DNA from: Furfurilactobacillus milii | Lineage (GTDB): Bacteria > Bacillota > Bacilli > Lactobacillales > Lactobacillaceae | Direction: 5' to 3' | DNA: 64,000 bases | NCBI RefSeq assembly: GCF_009864005.1 | Contig: NZ_WEZQ01000014.1 | Span: forward strand, 62,001-126,000 | In this document: in pieces, positions 1 through 7,663 of the stretch | Numbering within the stretch: the first letter of the stretch is position 1 | Layout: each line of letters starts with the position of its first letter | The notes under the pieces: model-generated | Told to the model about the DNA's origin: nothing | The model's database searches: none | The model's input: the letters and a program-made list of their open reading frames with translations, nothing else | Made by a program: the position numbers and the translations under genes

Positions 1-143
1 TCAGGATGCAGTTTGCTAGCAAGCTCGTTCACAGGAAAAGTTTTGGGTAACGGACGTGTGGATGCCGCATCAATGGCAGCATTACGTTCGTTCTTCAATG
101 ATTTCAATCCTTGTAAATCCTGTTGCAAAGTTAAGTCACTCAT
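1..143 (-). CDS. Partial CDS, 5' end only, unknown function
   Basis: The first 47 codons of a minus-strand gene run off the left edge of the window. The N-terminus begins MSDLTLQQDLQGL and continues into an Ala/Pro-containing stretch (AASTRPLPK). No domain can be named from so short a piece. Its ATG (143-141) overlaps the TGA (142-140) of the upstream FAD oxidoreductase in an ATGA junction, and an AGGAGG Shine-Dalgarno sits about ten bases upstream inside that gene. The two are therefore almost certainly translationally coupled and probably act on one pathway. Confidence 0.75.
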   Translation of the reverse strand, partial: MSDLTLQQDLQGLKSLKNERNAAIDAASTRPLPKTFPVNELASKLHP

Positions 144-1675
144 TTTGTTACCTCCTGTTTTGCTAACTGTCCAGCGACCATATTCGCTGTAACAAAACCA
201 GATTGATAGGCGGAACTATAGCCATCCATCAAAAAGCCACTACCACCACAGAAGTGTAAATGTGGCATTTGCTGGTCGTCTTCGTTGATCGCCATTGTAC
301 GAGCTAACATTTGATCCCACGGATGACCGTAATAGCCATATATTTCACCTTCGGGACTTCTAAGATAACGGGCAAACGTTTCTGGCGTTGCAATTTCAAT
401 TTCTTCTACAGCATCGCGAATTTTTACCCCAGTTGCTGATTCATATTGGTCAATAACCTGTTGTGCAATTTCGTCTTTGACTTTCGCATAATTCTCAGGT
501 TGTACATCATCCCAGCTTGAACCGAAATACAACTTTGTTGCGTATAGAACCGAAGTTCCTGCCGGCGAGCATCCAGGATCAGCTAGGTTGAGACAATTCA
601 TAATCGTGAAATCATTTTGTTTGTTTCGTTCTTTAGTCGCAGAAAATTGTTCACTTGAATCCGCTGTTTTGGAAATGAAAACACTGTAGTCTTTGATGCC
701 TAATTCTTCAGGTGATTTGTTTAATCCTAAGTAGACTAAAAATCCGCTTGTCCCTAAAGTACGTGCGTTTGCTAACTTCAAACCGCGTTCGGGTACGTCG
801 CTGGCACGCATCATTTTTCCATAAACTGTAGTGGGAATGACGTCTGCAATAATTTCGCGGCCATAAATGGTTTCGTTACCAATTTGCACACCAACGGCTT
901 TGCCGTTTTCAACAACAATTCGATTTACTTCGGTGTTAAACCAAGCGTCACCGTGATTATCAAGCAATGTTTGCAGAATTGCCGTCGAAATTTCATGAGA
1001 TCTGGTTGTTGGCACGTAGGCGCCCATGACAACGTAGGCAACCAACATCATGCCCATATAGGCAAATTCGAAGTCGTCACCTGGCACGCCAATGTAGCAC
1101 CAATAGGCCATCATAATGTCCTGGGCCTTTTGAGGGACATTAAGCTCGTCTAAGACTTCCTTGTAAGGTCGTTTAGCATAGTGAATGAAGTGAGGATACT
1201 TTTCTCCAATCGCATGCCAATCAATGTTATTGGGCTCTGCCTGAAATTCAGCGAAGGCCATTAAAGACTCCATGCCTAAATCAAAGAATTTCGTGACACT
1301 TTCTCGGCTTCCGGGGACGAGTTCTTCTAGTTTGTTAATGAAAGCTTCTTGACCAGTGGGCATCACAGCATCAAAACCATCTGGTCCTGATTTGATAACG
1401 CGATATGCGCCAGGAGCCTCATGGAACTTAACGTGTAACCCCAGCCAGTCAAACAGTTGGCGAACACTACCTGGCATTTCTGGCGTGCCATAGTTGGCCA
1501 GCTCATGAAGCGAGGGTTCAAACTCAAAACGTCCTCGAGTAAAACTTGTTGCTGCTCCGCCAGGCAAGTTATGGCGTTCAAGTAAGAGCGTTGACAATCC
1601 TCGTTTTGCAGCCGTTGCTGCGGCCACTAGGCCACCGTTTCCGGCTCCGATTACAATCACATCATATTTTTTCAT
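140..1675 (-). CDS. NAD(P)/FAD-dependent oxidoreductase, phytoene desaturase-like (CrtI/RetSat superfamily)
   Basis: A protein of about 511 residues. The N-terminal dinucleotide-binding motif (VIVIGAGNGGLVAA) is followed by a Glu-Arg pair at the end of the second strand (LLLERHNLPGG), as in CrtI-type amine oxidase/desaturase flavoproteins. The C-terminal FAD motif (HFCGGSGFLMDGYSSAYQSG) also fits that fold. These enzymes desaturate, saturate or isomerise lipids and polyenes; the substrate here cannot be told. Start choice: ATG at 1675 or the adjacent in-frame TTG at 1678, both behind GGAGG. The gene is coupled by a 4-base overlap to the next, partial gene and is divergent from a GntR regulator with a palindromic operator between them, so regulation by that protein is likely. 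Confidence 0.8.
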   Translation of the reverse strand: MKKYDVIVIGAGNGGLVAAATAAKRGLSTLLLERHNLPGGAATSFTRGRFEFEPSLHELANYGTPEMPGSVRQLFDWLGLHVKFHEAPGAYRVIKSGPDGFDAVMPTGQEAFINKLEELVPGSRESVTKFFDLGMESLMAFAEFQAEPNNIDWHAIGEKYPHFIHYAKRPYKEVLDELNVPQKAQDIMMAYWCYIGVPGDDFEFAYMGMMLVAYVVMGAYVPTTRSHEISTAILQTLLDNHGDAWFNTEVNRIVVENGKAVGVQIGNETIYGREIIADVIPTTVYGKMMRASDVPERGLKLANARTLGTSGFLVYLGLNKSPEELGIKDYSVFISKTADSSEQFSATKERNKQNDFTIMNCLNLADPGCSPAGTSVLYATKLYFGSSWDDVQPENYAKVKDEIAQQVIDQYESATGVKIRDAVEEIEIATPETFARYLRSPEGEIYGYYGHPWDQMLARTMAINEDDQQMPHLHFCGGSGFLMDGYSSAYQSGFVTANMVAGQLAKQEVTK

Positions 1676-1718
1676 CAATAAGACGCCTCCAATTAGTGAA
1701 CTTATTAACTAACACATG

Positions 1719-1746
1719 TTCATTATTGGTTGCCCAGGCGTATAAT
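1719..1746 (+). promoter_or_regulatory. Probable promoter for the GntR gene
   Basis: A consensus TATAAT lies at 1741-1746 with a weak -35 (TTCATT, 1719-1724) and a 16-base spacer. On the other strand TTTACA and AATAAT with an 18-base spacer overlap the same stretch and could serve the divergent oxidoreductase. This is prediction from motif spacing only. Confidence 0.45.
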
Positions 1747-1790
1747 GTAAACGATTACAAGGACTAAACGGCTATTAATGCGCATTTTAT

Positions 1791-1808
1791 TACCAGTGAT
1801 CACTGGTA
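1791..1808. promoter_or_regulatory. Perfect 18-bp palindromic operator
   Basis: TACCAGTGATCACTGGTA is a perfect inverted repeat located in the leader of the GntR gene, about 45 bases after the predicted -10 and 34 bases before the ATG. GntR proteins of the FadR/FCD group bind short palindromes next to their own genes. The simplest reading is autoregulation, with possible control of the divergent oxidoreductase. Confidence 0.65.
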
Positions 1809-1842
1809 TGACCACGACCATTGAATATGTATAAAGAGGGTG

Positions 1843-2550
1843 ATGATTACGGAATTTAACGCTATTGAAGCACCAACTTCTGTTGATTTATTTATTGAGC
1901 AAATCAAAACGGCGATTTTATCGGGCCAATTGCATATTGGTGACCAACTACCAACCGAACGGGAATTATGTAGGCAAATGAATGTCAGTCGGGGTGTAAT
2001 TAATACCGGATTACGTCGACTTCAAGCGCTTCACTTTGTCGAAATGAGGCCACGAACCGGTAACTTTGTTGCAGATTATCGCCGCAACGGCAGTTTAGAA
2101 ACGCTCAATGAAATCATAAATTTTCGTGGTGGCAACTATCGGCCATCATTGTTAAATTCGATTTTTGAAGTTCGTCATCAGCTGGAAAGCGACATTGTGC
2201 GGTTGGCAACCCGTCAACAAAATAAAACCACATTATTAGAAGCCCAACAGACGATTTTTCAGATGAAAAATAACTGCTCGCCAGCGGAATCTGCGCAGCT
2301 TTTGTACCAATTTTTCCATACGCTAGCGATTGCCTCAGACAATGCAGTTTATCCATTATTAATTGCTAATTTTCAATCCATTTATCTGACTCTAGGCAGA
2401 TGGCTATTTGAAATTGGCAATTCAGAAACAATCGATCACCAATTGCAGGAACTTTTTAGCAGTATTCAAACAGGCCAGCAGGAAGCAGCCATTAATAAAG
2501 CCAATCAGCTAATTTCTTGGTCAGCTGATCAGATACTTGCGCGTGATTAA
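1843..2550 (+). CDS. GntR-family transcriptional regulator (FadR/FCD-like)
   Basis: A protein of 235 residues. The N-terminal winged helix shows the GntR signature (GDQLPTERELCRQMNVSRGVI at roughly residues 35-55, then a wing with PRTGNFV). The C-terminal part is helical with the FCD-like element 'SIFEVRHQLESDIVRLA', which in this subfamily binds a small carboxylate or other metabolite. Start: ATG 1843; a GTG at 1840 overlaps the Shine-Dalgarno (GAGGG) and is less likely. Divergent from the FAD oxidoreductase, with the palindrome at 1791-1808 between them. The effector is unknown but is likely a substrate or product of the oxidoreductase pair. Confidence 0.85.
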   Translation: MITEFNAIEAPTSVDLFIEQIKTAILSGQLHIGDQLPTERELCRQMNVSRGVINTGLRRLQALHFVEMRPRTGNFVADYRRNGSLETLNEIINFRGGNYRPSLLNSIFEVRHQLESDIVRLATRQQNKTTLLEAQQTIFQMKNNCSPAESAQLLYQFFHTLAIASDNAVYPLLIANFQSIYLTLGRWLFEIGNSETIDHQLQELFSSIQTGQQEAAINKANQLISWSADQILARD

Positions 2551-2579
2551 GCGGATTTCCTTTTTCCCAAACCAAATGT

Positions 2580-2608
2580 TTTACCTTCCTCCCAATTTTC
2601 CCTATGAT
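2580..2608 (+). promoter_or_regulatory. Promoter of the aldo/keto reductase gene
   Basis: TTTACC (2580-2585) and TATGAT (2603-2608) are separated by 17 bases and lie about 50 bases before the ATG at 2656, which has a GGGAGG ribosome site. Confidence 0.5.
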
Positions 2609-2655
2609 AATCACGTACACATCACAGCATTTCAATTTAGGGAGGACGTTCACAC

Positions 2656-3576
2656 ATGGCAAAAACAGTCACAATCGGCAAAAGTAACGTTTCGACAACT
2701 AAGTTAGGTTTAGGTACAAACAAAGTCGGTGGTCATAACCTGTTTCCTGGTCTAAAGGATGAGGATGGTGCGGCTGTCGTTAAGGCCGCTTTAGACAGTG
2801 GCATTACATTACTAGATACAGCATTTATGTATGGTCTTGGCCGGTCAGAAGAAATTATTGGCGACGTTTTACAGAACTACGATCGCAGTAAAGTTGTCCT
2901 GGCAACAAAGGCTGCTCAAGACAGCGACAATGATTTAAAGAATAACAATACCCCAGCATTCCTGAAGAAGTCCGTTGATATTGCGTTGAAACGTTTGAAG
3001 ACTGACTATATTGATATTTTCTATATTCATTTTCCAGATGAAACGACACAAAAGAATGAAGCAGTGGCGGCGTTAAACGATGTCAAACATGCTGGCAAGA
3101 TCAAGGCAATCGGTGTTTCCAATTTCAGTTTGGACCAGATCAAAGAAGCTAACAAAGATGGGTTAGTCGACATTGTAGAGGACAATTACAGTCTGGTTCA
3201 CCGTGAGGCAGAAAAGGAATTGTTCCCATATCTGGAGGATAACAAGATTTCGTTTGTTCCATACTTCCCACTGGCATCTGGTTTGCTGACTGGTAAGTAC
3301 GGTCCAGACGATGCGGATAAGTTCAAACAATTCTCAGTTGAACAATATCAACTGATTATGAAAGGGTTGGATGTTGTCCGCGGGATTGCTGACAAACATG
3401 ACGCGACTGTCGCTCAAACGATTTTGGCATGGTACATCGCCAATCCGGCTGTTGGTGTTGTGATTCCGGGTGCTCGCAAACCTGAACAAGTCGACAGTAA
3501 TGCGAAGGCGTTGACAGTTGTTTTGTCTGATGAAGAATATAAAGCAATTGATGACGCATTTAGTGCATTTAAATAG
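2656..3576 (+). CDS. Aldo/keto reductase
   Basis: A 306-residue TIM-barrel oxidoreductase that reduces carbonyl compounds with NADPH. The catalytic tetrad of the family can be read: Asp and Tyr in LLDTAFMYGLGRSEE, Lys in VVLATKAA, His in YIHFPDE. The C-terminal cofactor segment (VVIPGARKPEQV) matches the YhdN/AKR11-like branch. Monocistronic: its own promoter precedes it and a strong intrinsic terminator follows 12 bases after the stop. The natural substrate cannot be inferred. Confidence 0.88.
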   Translation: MAKTVTIGKSNVSTTKLGLGTNKVGGHNLFPGLKDEDGAAVVKAALDSGITLLDTAFMYGLGRSEEIIGDVLQNYDRSKVVLATKAAQDSDNDLKNNNTPAFLKKSVDIALKRLKTDYIDIFYIHFPDETTQKNEAVAALNDVKHAGKIKAIGVSNFSLDQIKEANKDGLVDIVEDNYSLVHREAEKELFPYLEDNKISFVPYFPLASGLLTGKYGPDDADKFKQFSVEQYQLIMKGLDVVRGIADKHDATVAQTILAWYIANPAVGVVIPGARKPEQVDSNAKALTVVLSDEEYKAIDDAFSAFK

Positions 3577-3587
3577 ATTATTGGCAA

Positions 3588-3634
3588 AAAAGGTCTTTCA
3601 AAACTCCAATTAATGAGCTTTGAAAGACCTTTGT
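3588..3634. terminator. Intrinsic terminator, probably bidirectional
   Basis: AAAGGTCTTTCAAA pairs with TTTGAAAGACCTTT across a 15-base loop. It is followed by TTTG on the plus strand and preceded by an A-run that gives a T-run on the minus strand. It separates the aldo/keto reductase from the minus-strand small genes. Confidence 0.85.
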
Positions 3635-3679
3635 TGATTTTGAATAAACTAGGATAATGGGTAATTTAAAAAAATTCGA

Positions 3680-3840
3680 TTATGCGGGTAATTCATCAAC
3701 ACCTGCTTCATCGTTCCAAATACCGTCTAGGTCGGACAGTGATGAAAGATGAACTTCTTCCATTTCACCTGAATCAATGGCTGCCTGAATAACCTTTGAG
3801 AGTTTAGCATCTAATTCTGTTGATCAAAATTTGTGTGCAT
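3680..3840 (-). pseudogene. Small frameshifted gene, about 53 codons, unknown function
   Basis: From ATG 3840 the minus strand reads MHTNFDQ in one frame, then TAG. The -1/+1 neighbouring frame continues with a natural-looking acidic stretch (LDAKLSKVIQAAIDSG, later DLDGIWNDEAGVDELPA) to TAA at 3682-3680. The span is 161 bases, not a multiple of three, so a single-base indel near 3815-3825 would restore one short acidic protein. A GGAAG lies nine bases before the ATG. No family recognised. It sits downstream of the immunity-like gene on the same strand, so the two may once have been a unit. A sequencing error is an alternative to real decay. Confidence 0.45.
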
Positions 3841-3875
3841 CGTTTTGACTTCCATATATCTAGCAAATTGCACAT

Positions 3876-4160
3876 TCAGTTGATGATAAACGGAACGACA
3901 TTGGTATTACCATAGTGTGTCTTATGGTCTAGATCATGGTACAAATCGTGTAACGCCTTTGGGACTTGGTATTGGTGGAGAATCGCGTATTTTGAAATAT
4001 CTGATCTGACTTTAGTCACGATTACATCATCGTTGCCATTGTTATAAAGCTGTTTAGCATAGCTCAACAACATATCGCGTAATTCTGGAATGGCTTGAAT
4101 TTCATCGTTTTGATAAGCTTTGTCAATGTCGTTAAAAACGGCCGTTTGTGATTTATTCAT
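3876..4160 (-). CDS. Small helical protein, bacteriocin-immunity-like (EntA_Immun type)
   Basis: A 94-residue, soluble, probably all-helical protein. Length and the late motif KALHDLYHDLDHK, with the preceding 'DISKYAILHQYQVPKAL', resemble the enterocin A immunity family (four-helix bundle that protects pediocin-like bacteriocin producers or bystanders). This assignment rests on remembered family pattern, not a search. No bacteriocin precursor, leader peptidase or three-component regulator lies nearby, so if correct it is an orphan immunity gene. An AGGA lies about eleven bases before the ATG. Confidence 0.5.
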   Translation of the reverse strand: MNKSQTAVFNDIDKAYQNDEIQAIPELRDMLLSYAKQLYNNGNDDVIVTKVRSDISKYAILHQYQVPKALHDLYHDLDHKTHYGNTNVVPFIIN

Positions 4161-4223
4161 AATACGTCACATCCTAATGGTTTGATATACGAAATATTAT
4201 ACATCAAAATAGCAAATTTACCG

Positions 4224-5165
4224 TTAATCCATTTCCAGCAGGACACGATTAGCCACGGCCTCGTTGGTGATGACGTCCGTCAAAAAGCCACCGCGCAGAG
4301 CACCCAGCAACGCACGACTCTTAAATTTGCTCTTCACAATACCGACACGGCGGGGAACCGTTAGTAGTTCGTCCATTGACACGCCCATGGTTTTATCATG
4401 ATTATTCAGTAAATTACCGTCCACGTCATATGGCCGCCCAAACAGCACACCGGCAATCTGTTGATCATCCACGTTTTCAAATAGGTTGCTGAAATGCTGC
4501 TTCCAAACGGGGATGGTGTTGATTGAGGCAAGTGTGCCAATGCCGGCAAACACCATATCCATTCGGGCCGCGGACGATAACGCTGGCACTAAGGCAGGTT
4601 CACTGCGTAAAGCTTCACGAATCTCATCGTTGTTGACATAAAGCGGCGCTGGCAGGGTGACGTACTGAGCGTCAAACTTGGCAGCTGCTTTCTGGACAAG
4701 CGGCACCGTACTGGCGGCCGTGTTCAGTTTTAAGTTTTCACCAACAAACTGTGTGAAGATAAGGTTTTCGCGGACTTCCGTTTGAAACCGGTCAATGATG
4801 TTCCACACGGTGTCACCCCACGTCATCCCGACAACATGACAGTGACGGATCAGTTCCTGAATTTCAGCCGCAGCAAAATCAATGACGTTCGCTGAGTCTT
4901 TGTCCGGCGAGTCACTATCTTTTAGAATCATCATGTTACGAATGTTGAATTTCTGCTTGAAGGCAAGCTCCATTTCAACGTTGCGAGAAACGGGTGTATC
5001 GATACTGATTTTAACCAACCCTGAGGCCAGCGCTTCATCCAGCGATTTACTAATGAGGTAACGACTGAGGTGGTATTTTTCCGAGATATCTGTAATAGGC
5101 AGTTTGGATAGGTAATAATCCTGCGCAATCCCGGCTAATTGTTCACGGTGTTTGACATCATCCAT
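4224..5165 (-). CDS. citI: SorC/DeoR-family regulator of the citrate operon (CitI-like)
   Basis: A 313-residue protein with an N-terminal helix-turn-helix (ISEKYHLSRYLISKSLDEA, about residues 25-45) and a large sugar-phosphate-isomerase-like effector domain typical of SorC proteins (GMTWGDTVWNII; later MDMVFAGIGTLAS). CitI of Weissella and other lactic acid bacteria has this architecture, binds citrate and activates both itself and the divergent cit operon. Here the gene is divergent from citCDEF with about 240 bases between starts, the same arrangement. The symbol is assigned by context and fold. ATG 5165 with GGAG about ten bases upstream. Confidence 0.78.
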   Translation of the reverse strand: MDDVKHREQLAGIAQDYYLSKLPITDISEKYHLSRYLISKSLDEALASGLVKISIDTPVSRNVEMELAFKQKFNIRNMMILKDSDSPDKDSANVIDFAAAEIQELIRHCHVVGMTWGDTVWNIIDRFQTEVRENLIFTQFVGENLKLNTAASTVPLVQKAAAKFDAQYVTLPAPLYVNNDEIREALRSEPALVPALSSAARMDMVFAGIGTLASINTIPVWKQHFSNLFENVDDQQIAGVLFGRPYDVDGNLLNNHDKTMGVSMDELLTVPRRVGIVKSKFKSRALLGALRGGFLTDVITNEAVANRVLLEMD

Positions 5166-5214
5166 GTGCGGTTACTCCGTTCTTTAGACTTCTATTGTCT
5201 ATCTCATCACAGAA

Positions 5215-5324
5215 TTTTAAAAAATGCAAGTGTACTTTAAAATGTGCAAAAGATTAAATTGACGTTTTTAAGTATTTTAAAAATCGGCTTTCAATTTGCA
5301 ATATTAACACGAGCCGAGTAAAAT
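5215..5324 (+). promoter_or_regulatory. cit operon control region: direct repeats and promoter
   Basis: A good promoter for citC is present: TTGCAA at 5296-5301, a 17-base spacer, TAAAAT at 5319-5324. Upstream lie AT-rich direct repeats, TTTTAAAAAATGCAAG (5215-5230) and CTTTAAAATGTGCAAAAG (5235-5252), and a third looser copy TTTCAATTTGCAA overlapping the -35. These are candidate operators for the divergent SorC-type regulator. CitI is known to act from AT-rich sites in such an intergenic region; the exact sites here are inferred. Confidence 0.55.
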
Positions 5325-5405
5325 AGCACCTGTAGAACACGATATCTGGTTCGTTACTTTTTCATGGCATGTGACGAACTGCACGAAAAGGGTGGTACAT
5401 GGCGA

Positions 5406-6464
5406 ATGAATAATGAAATTGTTGATTTGCACTTGAATGACCCACAGGTTCGCAAAACGTGGGAGGATTTTCTGACTTCGTTAGGCATTACGGATTTTCA
5501 GTCGCAGGAAACAGATGCAATTGACTTCACCCTTGGCATTTACGAAGGGGACAAGTTAGTGGCAACTGGGTCTGCTGCCGGAAATATTTTAAAATACATC
5601 GGCGTTTGCAATAAAGGCGTCGATCAAGGGTCACGGTTTAACACAATTGTCTCTGCGCTCATCAGCCGCTTGTTCCAACAGCAGATCTTCCATCTGTTTG
5701 TCTTCACTAAACTTAAGTACTCCGACAGTTTTCAACACGTTGGGTTCCATGAGTTGGCGCATTCAGATGTTGCCGCTTTGTTGGAAACTGGAGACAGTAG
5801 CATTGATGATTATCTCGATGCAATTCCGCGCGTAGCTGATCAAACGAACAAGCGGGTGGCCGGTATCGTAATGAATGCCAATCCGTTTACTCGGGGGCAT
5901 CGTTACTTGGTCGAACAGGCAGCCGGTGAAAATGACGTTGTTTATGTTTTTGTCGTTAACACGGATGCTTCTCTGTTCACAAAGGCCGAACGGTTTGAAT
6001 TGGTCAAACAGGGGACAGCCGATTTAAAGAACGTCATTGTTGTGAATGGTGGCGACTATATGGTTAGTTACGCCACATTCCCGGCTTACTTTTTACCGGC
6101 GCCCGATCAACAAGTGGACTACCAAACGACCCTCGATGCGCGCATTTTCCGTGATCGAATTGCGCCAGCGTTGAACATTAAGACCCGTTATTTAGGAACG
6201 GAACCGTTGTCGCGAACGACTGGAATCTATAACCAAGTTTTGCAACGTGAACTTCCGCCGCAGGTAGCTGTTAAAATCGTCGATCGAAAAACGACGACGG
6301 ATGGGACAATTGTCACTGCAACTGCAGTTCGTAAGGCGATTGCAGATGATCAACTTGATTCATTAGCTGCGCTGTTACCACCTAGCACGATTAACTTTAT
6401 TAACCAACATTTAGAGTCACTACAGTTTCGCATCAAGAAAGGAATGAACATTAATGGAAATTAA
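5406..6464 (+). CDS. citC: [Citrate (pro-3S)-lyase] ligase
   Basis: CitC acetylates the thiol of the prosthetic group on the citrate lyase acyl carrier subunit, using acetate and ATP. The 352-residue protein has an N-terminal GNAT-like part and a C-terminal nucleotidyltransferase domain with the HxGH-type motif region NANPFTRGHRYLVEQA (about residues 157-172). The reading frame stays open upstream to ATG 5364, but the conserved N-terminus starts near MNNEIVDLHL, so ATG 5406 is preferred; GGGTGG about 12 bases upstream is a weak ribosome site. First gene of citCDEF; its 3' end overlaps citD by 11 bases. Confidence 0.88.
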   Translation: MNNEIVDLHLNDPQVRKTWEDFLTSLGITDFQSQETDAIDFTLGIYEGDKLVATGSAAGNILKYIGVCNKGVDQGSRFNTIVSALISRLFQQQIFHLFVFTKLKYSDSFQHVGFHELAHSDVAALLETGDSSIDDYLDAIPRVADQTNKRVAGIVMNANPFTRGHRYLVEQAAGENDVVYVFVVNTDASLFTKAERFELVKQGTADLKNVIVVNGGDYMVSYATFPAYFLPAPDQQVDYQTTLDARIFRDRIAPALNIKTRYLGTEPLSRTTGIYNQVLQRELPPQVAVKIVDRKTTTDGTIVTATAVRKAIADDQLDSLAALLPPSTINFINQHLESLQFRIKKGMNINGN

Positions 6465-6747
6465 GCAGACCGCACTTGCGGGCACGCTGGAATCTTCCGA
6501 CATTCAAATTATGTTGTCGAAGGGCACAGACGGTATCACCATTGATTTGGAATCGGACGTTGAAAAACAGTTTGGCGATCAAATTCGTAAGGTGATTACG
6601 GACACATTAGCTGAATTCGATATTGATAACGGCAAGGTCAAGGCTGTCGACAAAGGTGCTTTGGATTGTGTTATCAAGGCACGGACGATCGCCGTTGCCC
6701 AACGCGCATTACAAACTCAAGATCAACCAGCATGGGAGGCATTTTAA
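6454..6747 (+). CDS. citD: Citrate lyase acyl carrier protein (gamma subunit)
   Basis: A 97-residue protein of normal length for CitD. Ser14 in LAGTLESSDI is the conserved attachment residue for the phosphoribosyl-dephospho-CoA prosthetic group that carries the acetyl/citryl thioester. It starts inside citC (11-base overlap) with AAGAAAGGA just upstream, and ends one base before citE. The enzymes that make and attach the prosthetic group (CitG, CitX) are not encoded in this window. Confidence 0.93.
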   Translation: MEIKQTALAGTLESSDIQIMLSKGTDGITIDLESDVEKQFGDQIRKVITDTLAEFDIDNGKVKAVDKGALDCVIKARTIAVAQRALQTQDQPAWEAF

Positions 6748-6748
6748 T

Positions 6749-7663
6749 ATGGCTGAAACTGAAGAACGCTTACGCCGGACAATGATGTTTGTTCCCGGTA
6801 ATAACCCCGCAATGGTTAAGGATGCCGGTATCTACGGTGCTGACTCCATTATGTTTGACCTTGAAGATGCCGTTTCAATGGCTGAAAAGGATGCTGCTCG
6901 TGCATTAGTTTACGAAGCATTGAAGTCACAAGATTACGGCAACGCTGAACTGGTTGTCCGGATTAATGGTGACGACACACCTTATTATCACAATGATATT
7001 AAAGCAATGGTTAAGGCCGGCATCGACGTTATCCGTTTGCCAAAGACTGAAACTGCAGACATGATCAAAACGTTGGAAGCAGATGTTTTAGCTGCTGAAA
7101 AGGAATTTGGTCGTGAAGAAGGTTCAACCCACTTGATGGCTGCTATCGAAAGCGCCAAGGGGGTCTTAAACGCCCCAGCAATTGCTGCCGCTTCTGACCG
7201 CATGATCGGGATTGCATTGTCTGCTGAAGACTACACAACTGACATGAAGACACACCGTTACCCAGATGGTGCCGAATTAGAGTTCGCCCGCAACATGGTT
7301 CTGCATGCTGCTCGTGCGGCTGGCATCGCTGCGTTCGATACTGTCTTCACTAACATGGATGATACTGAAGGCTTCTACCGTGAAACGCGGTACATTCACC
7401 AACTTGGTTTCGATGGTAAGTCACTGGTTAACCCACGCCAAATTGCTATGGTTAACGAGGTCTACCAACCAACGGCCAAGGAAATTGCAAATGCTAAGAA
7501 TGTTATTAACGCCATTGAAGAAGCTCGGATCAAGGGTTCCGGTGTTATCTCAATGAATGGTCAGATGGTTGACCGTCCCGTTGTTCTTCGGGCACAACGG
7601 GTTATGCGTTTGGCAAAAGCTTCACACTTAGTAGATGAGGAGGGCAATACCATTGAAAAATAA
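6749..7663 (+). CDS. citE: Citrate lyase beta subunit (citryl-ACP lyase)
   Basis: CitE splits citryl-ACP to oxaloacetate and acetyl-ACP. The 304-residue HpcH/HpaI-type TIM barrel shows [15 protein letters not shown] near the N-terminus, the metal/substrate motif [11 protein letters not shown], an Arg strand (LVVRING) and the acidic [15 protein letters not shown] 6749 follows GGGAGG; the frame remains open further upstream inside citD but that extension is out of keeping with the family. One base separates it from citD and it overlaps citF by 11 bases, so the three subunits should be made in proportion. Confidence 0.93.
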   Translation: MAETEERLRRTMMFVPGNNPAMVKDAGIYGADSIMFDLEDAVSMAEKDAARALVYEALKSQDYGNAELVVRINGDDTPYYHNDIKAMVKAGIDVIRLPKTETADMIKTLEADVLAAEKEFGREEGSTHLMAAIESAKGVLNAPAIAAASDRMIGIALSAEDYTTDMKTHRYPDGAELEFARNMVLHAARAAGIAAFDTVFTNMDDTEGFYRETRYIHQLGFDGKSLVNPRQIAMVNEVYQPTAKEIANAKNVINAIEEARIKGSGVISMNGQMVDRPVVLRAQRVMRLAKASHLVDEEGNTIEK

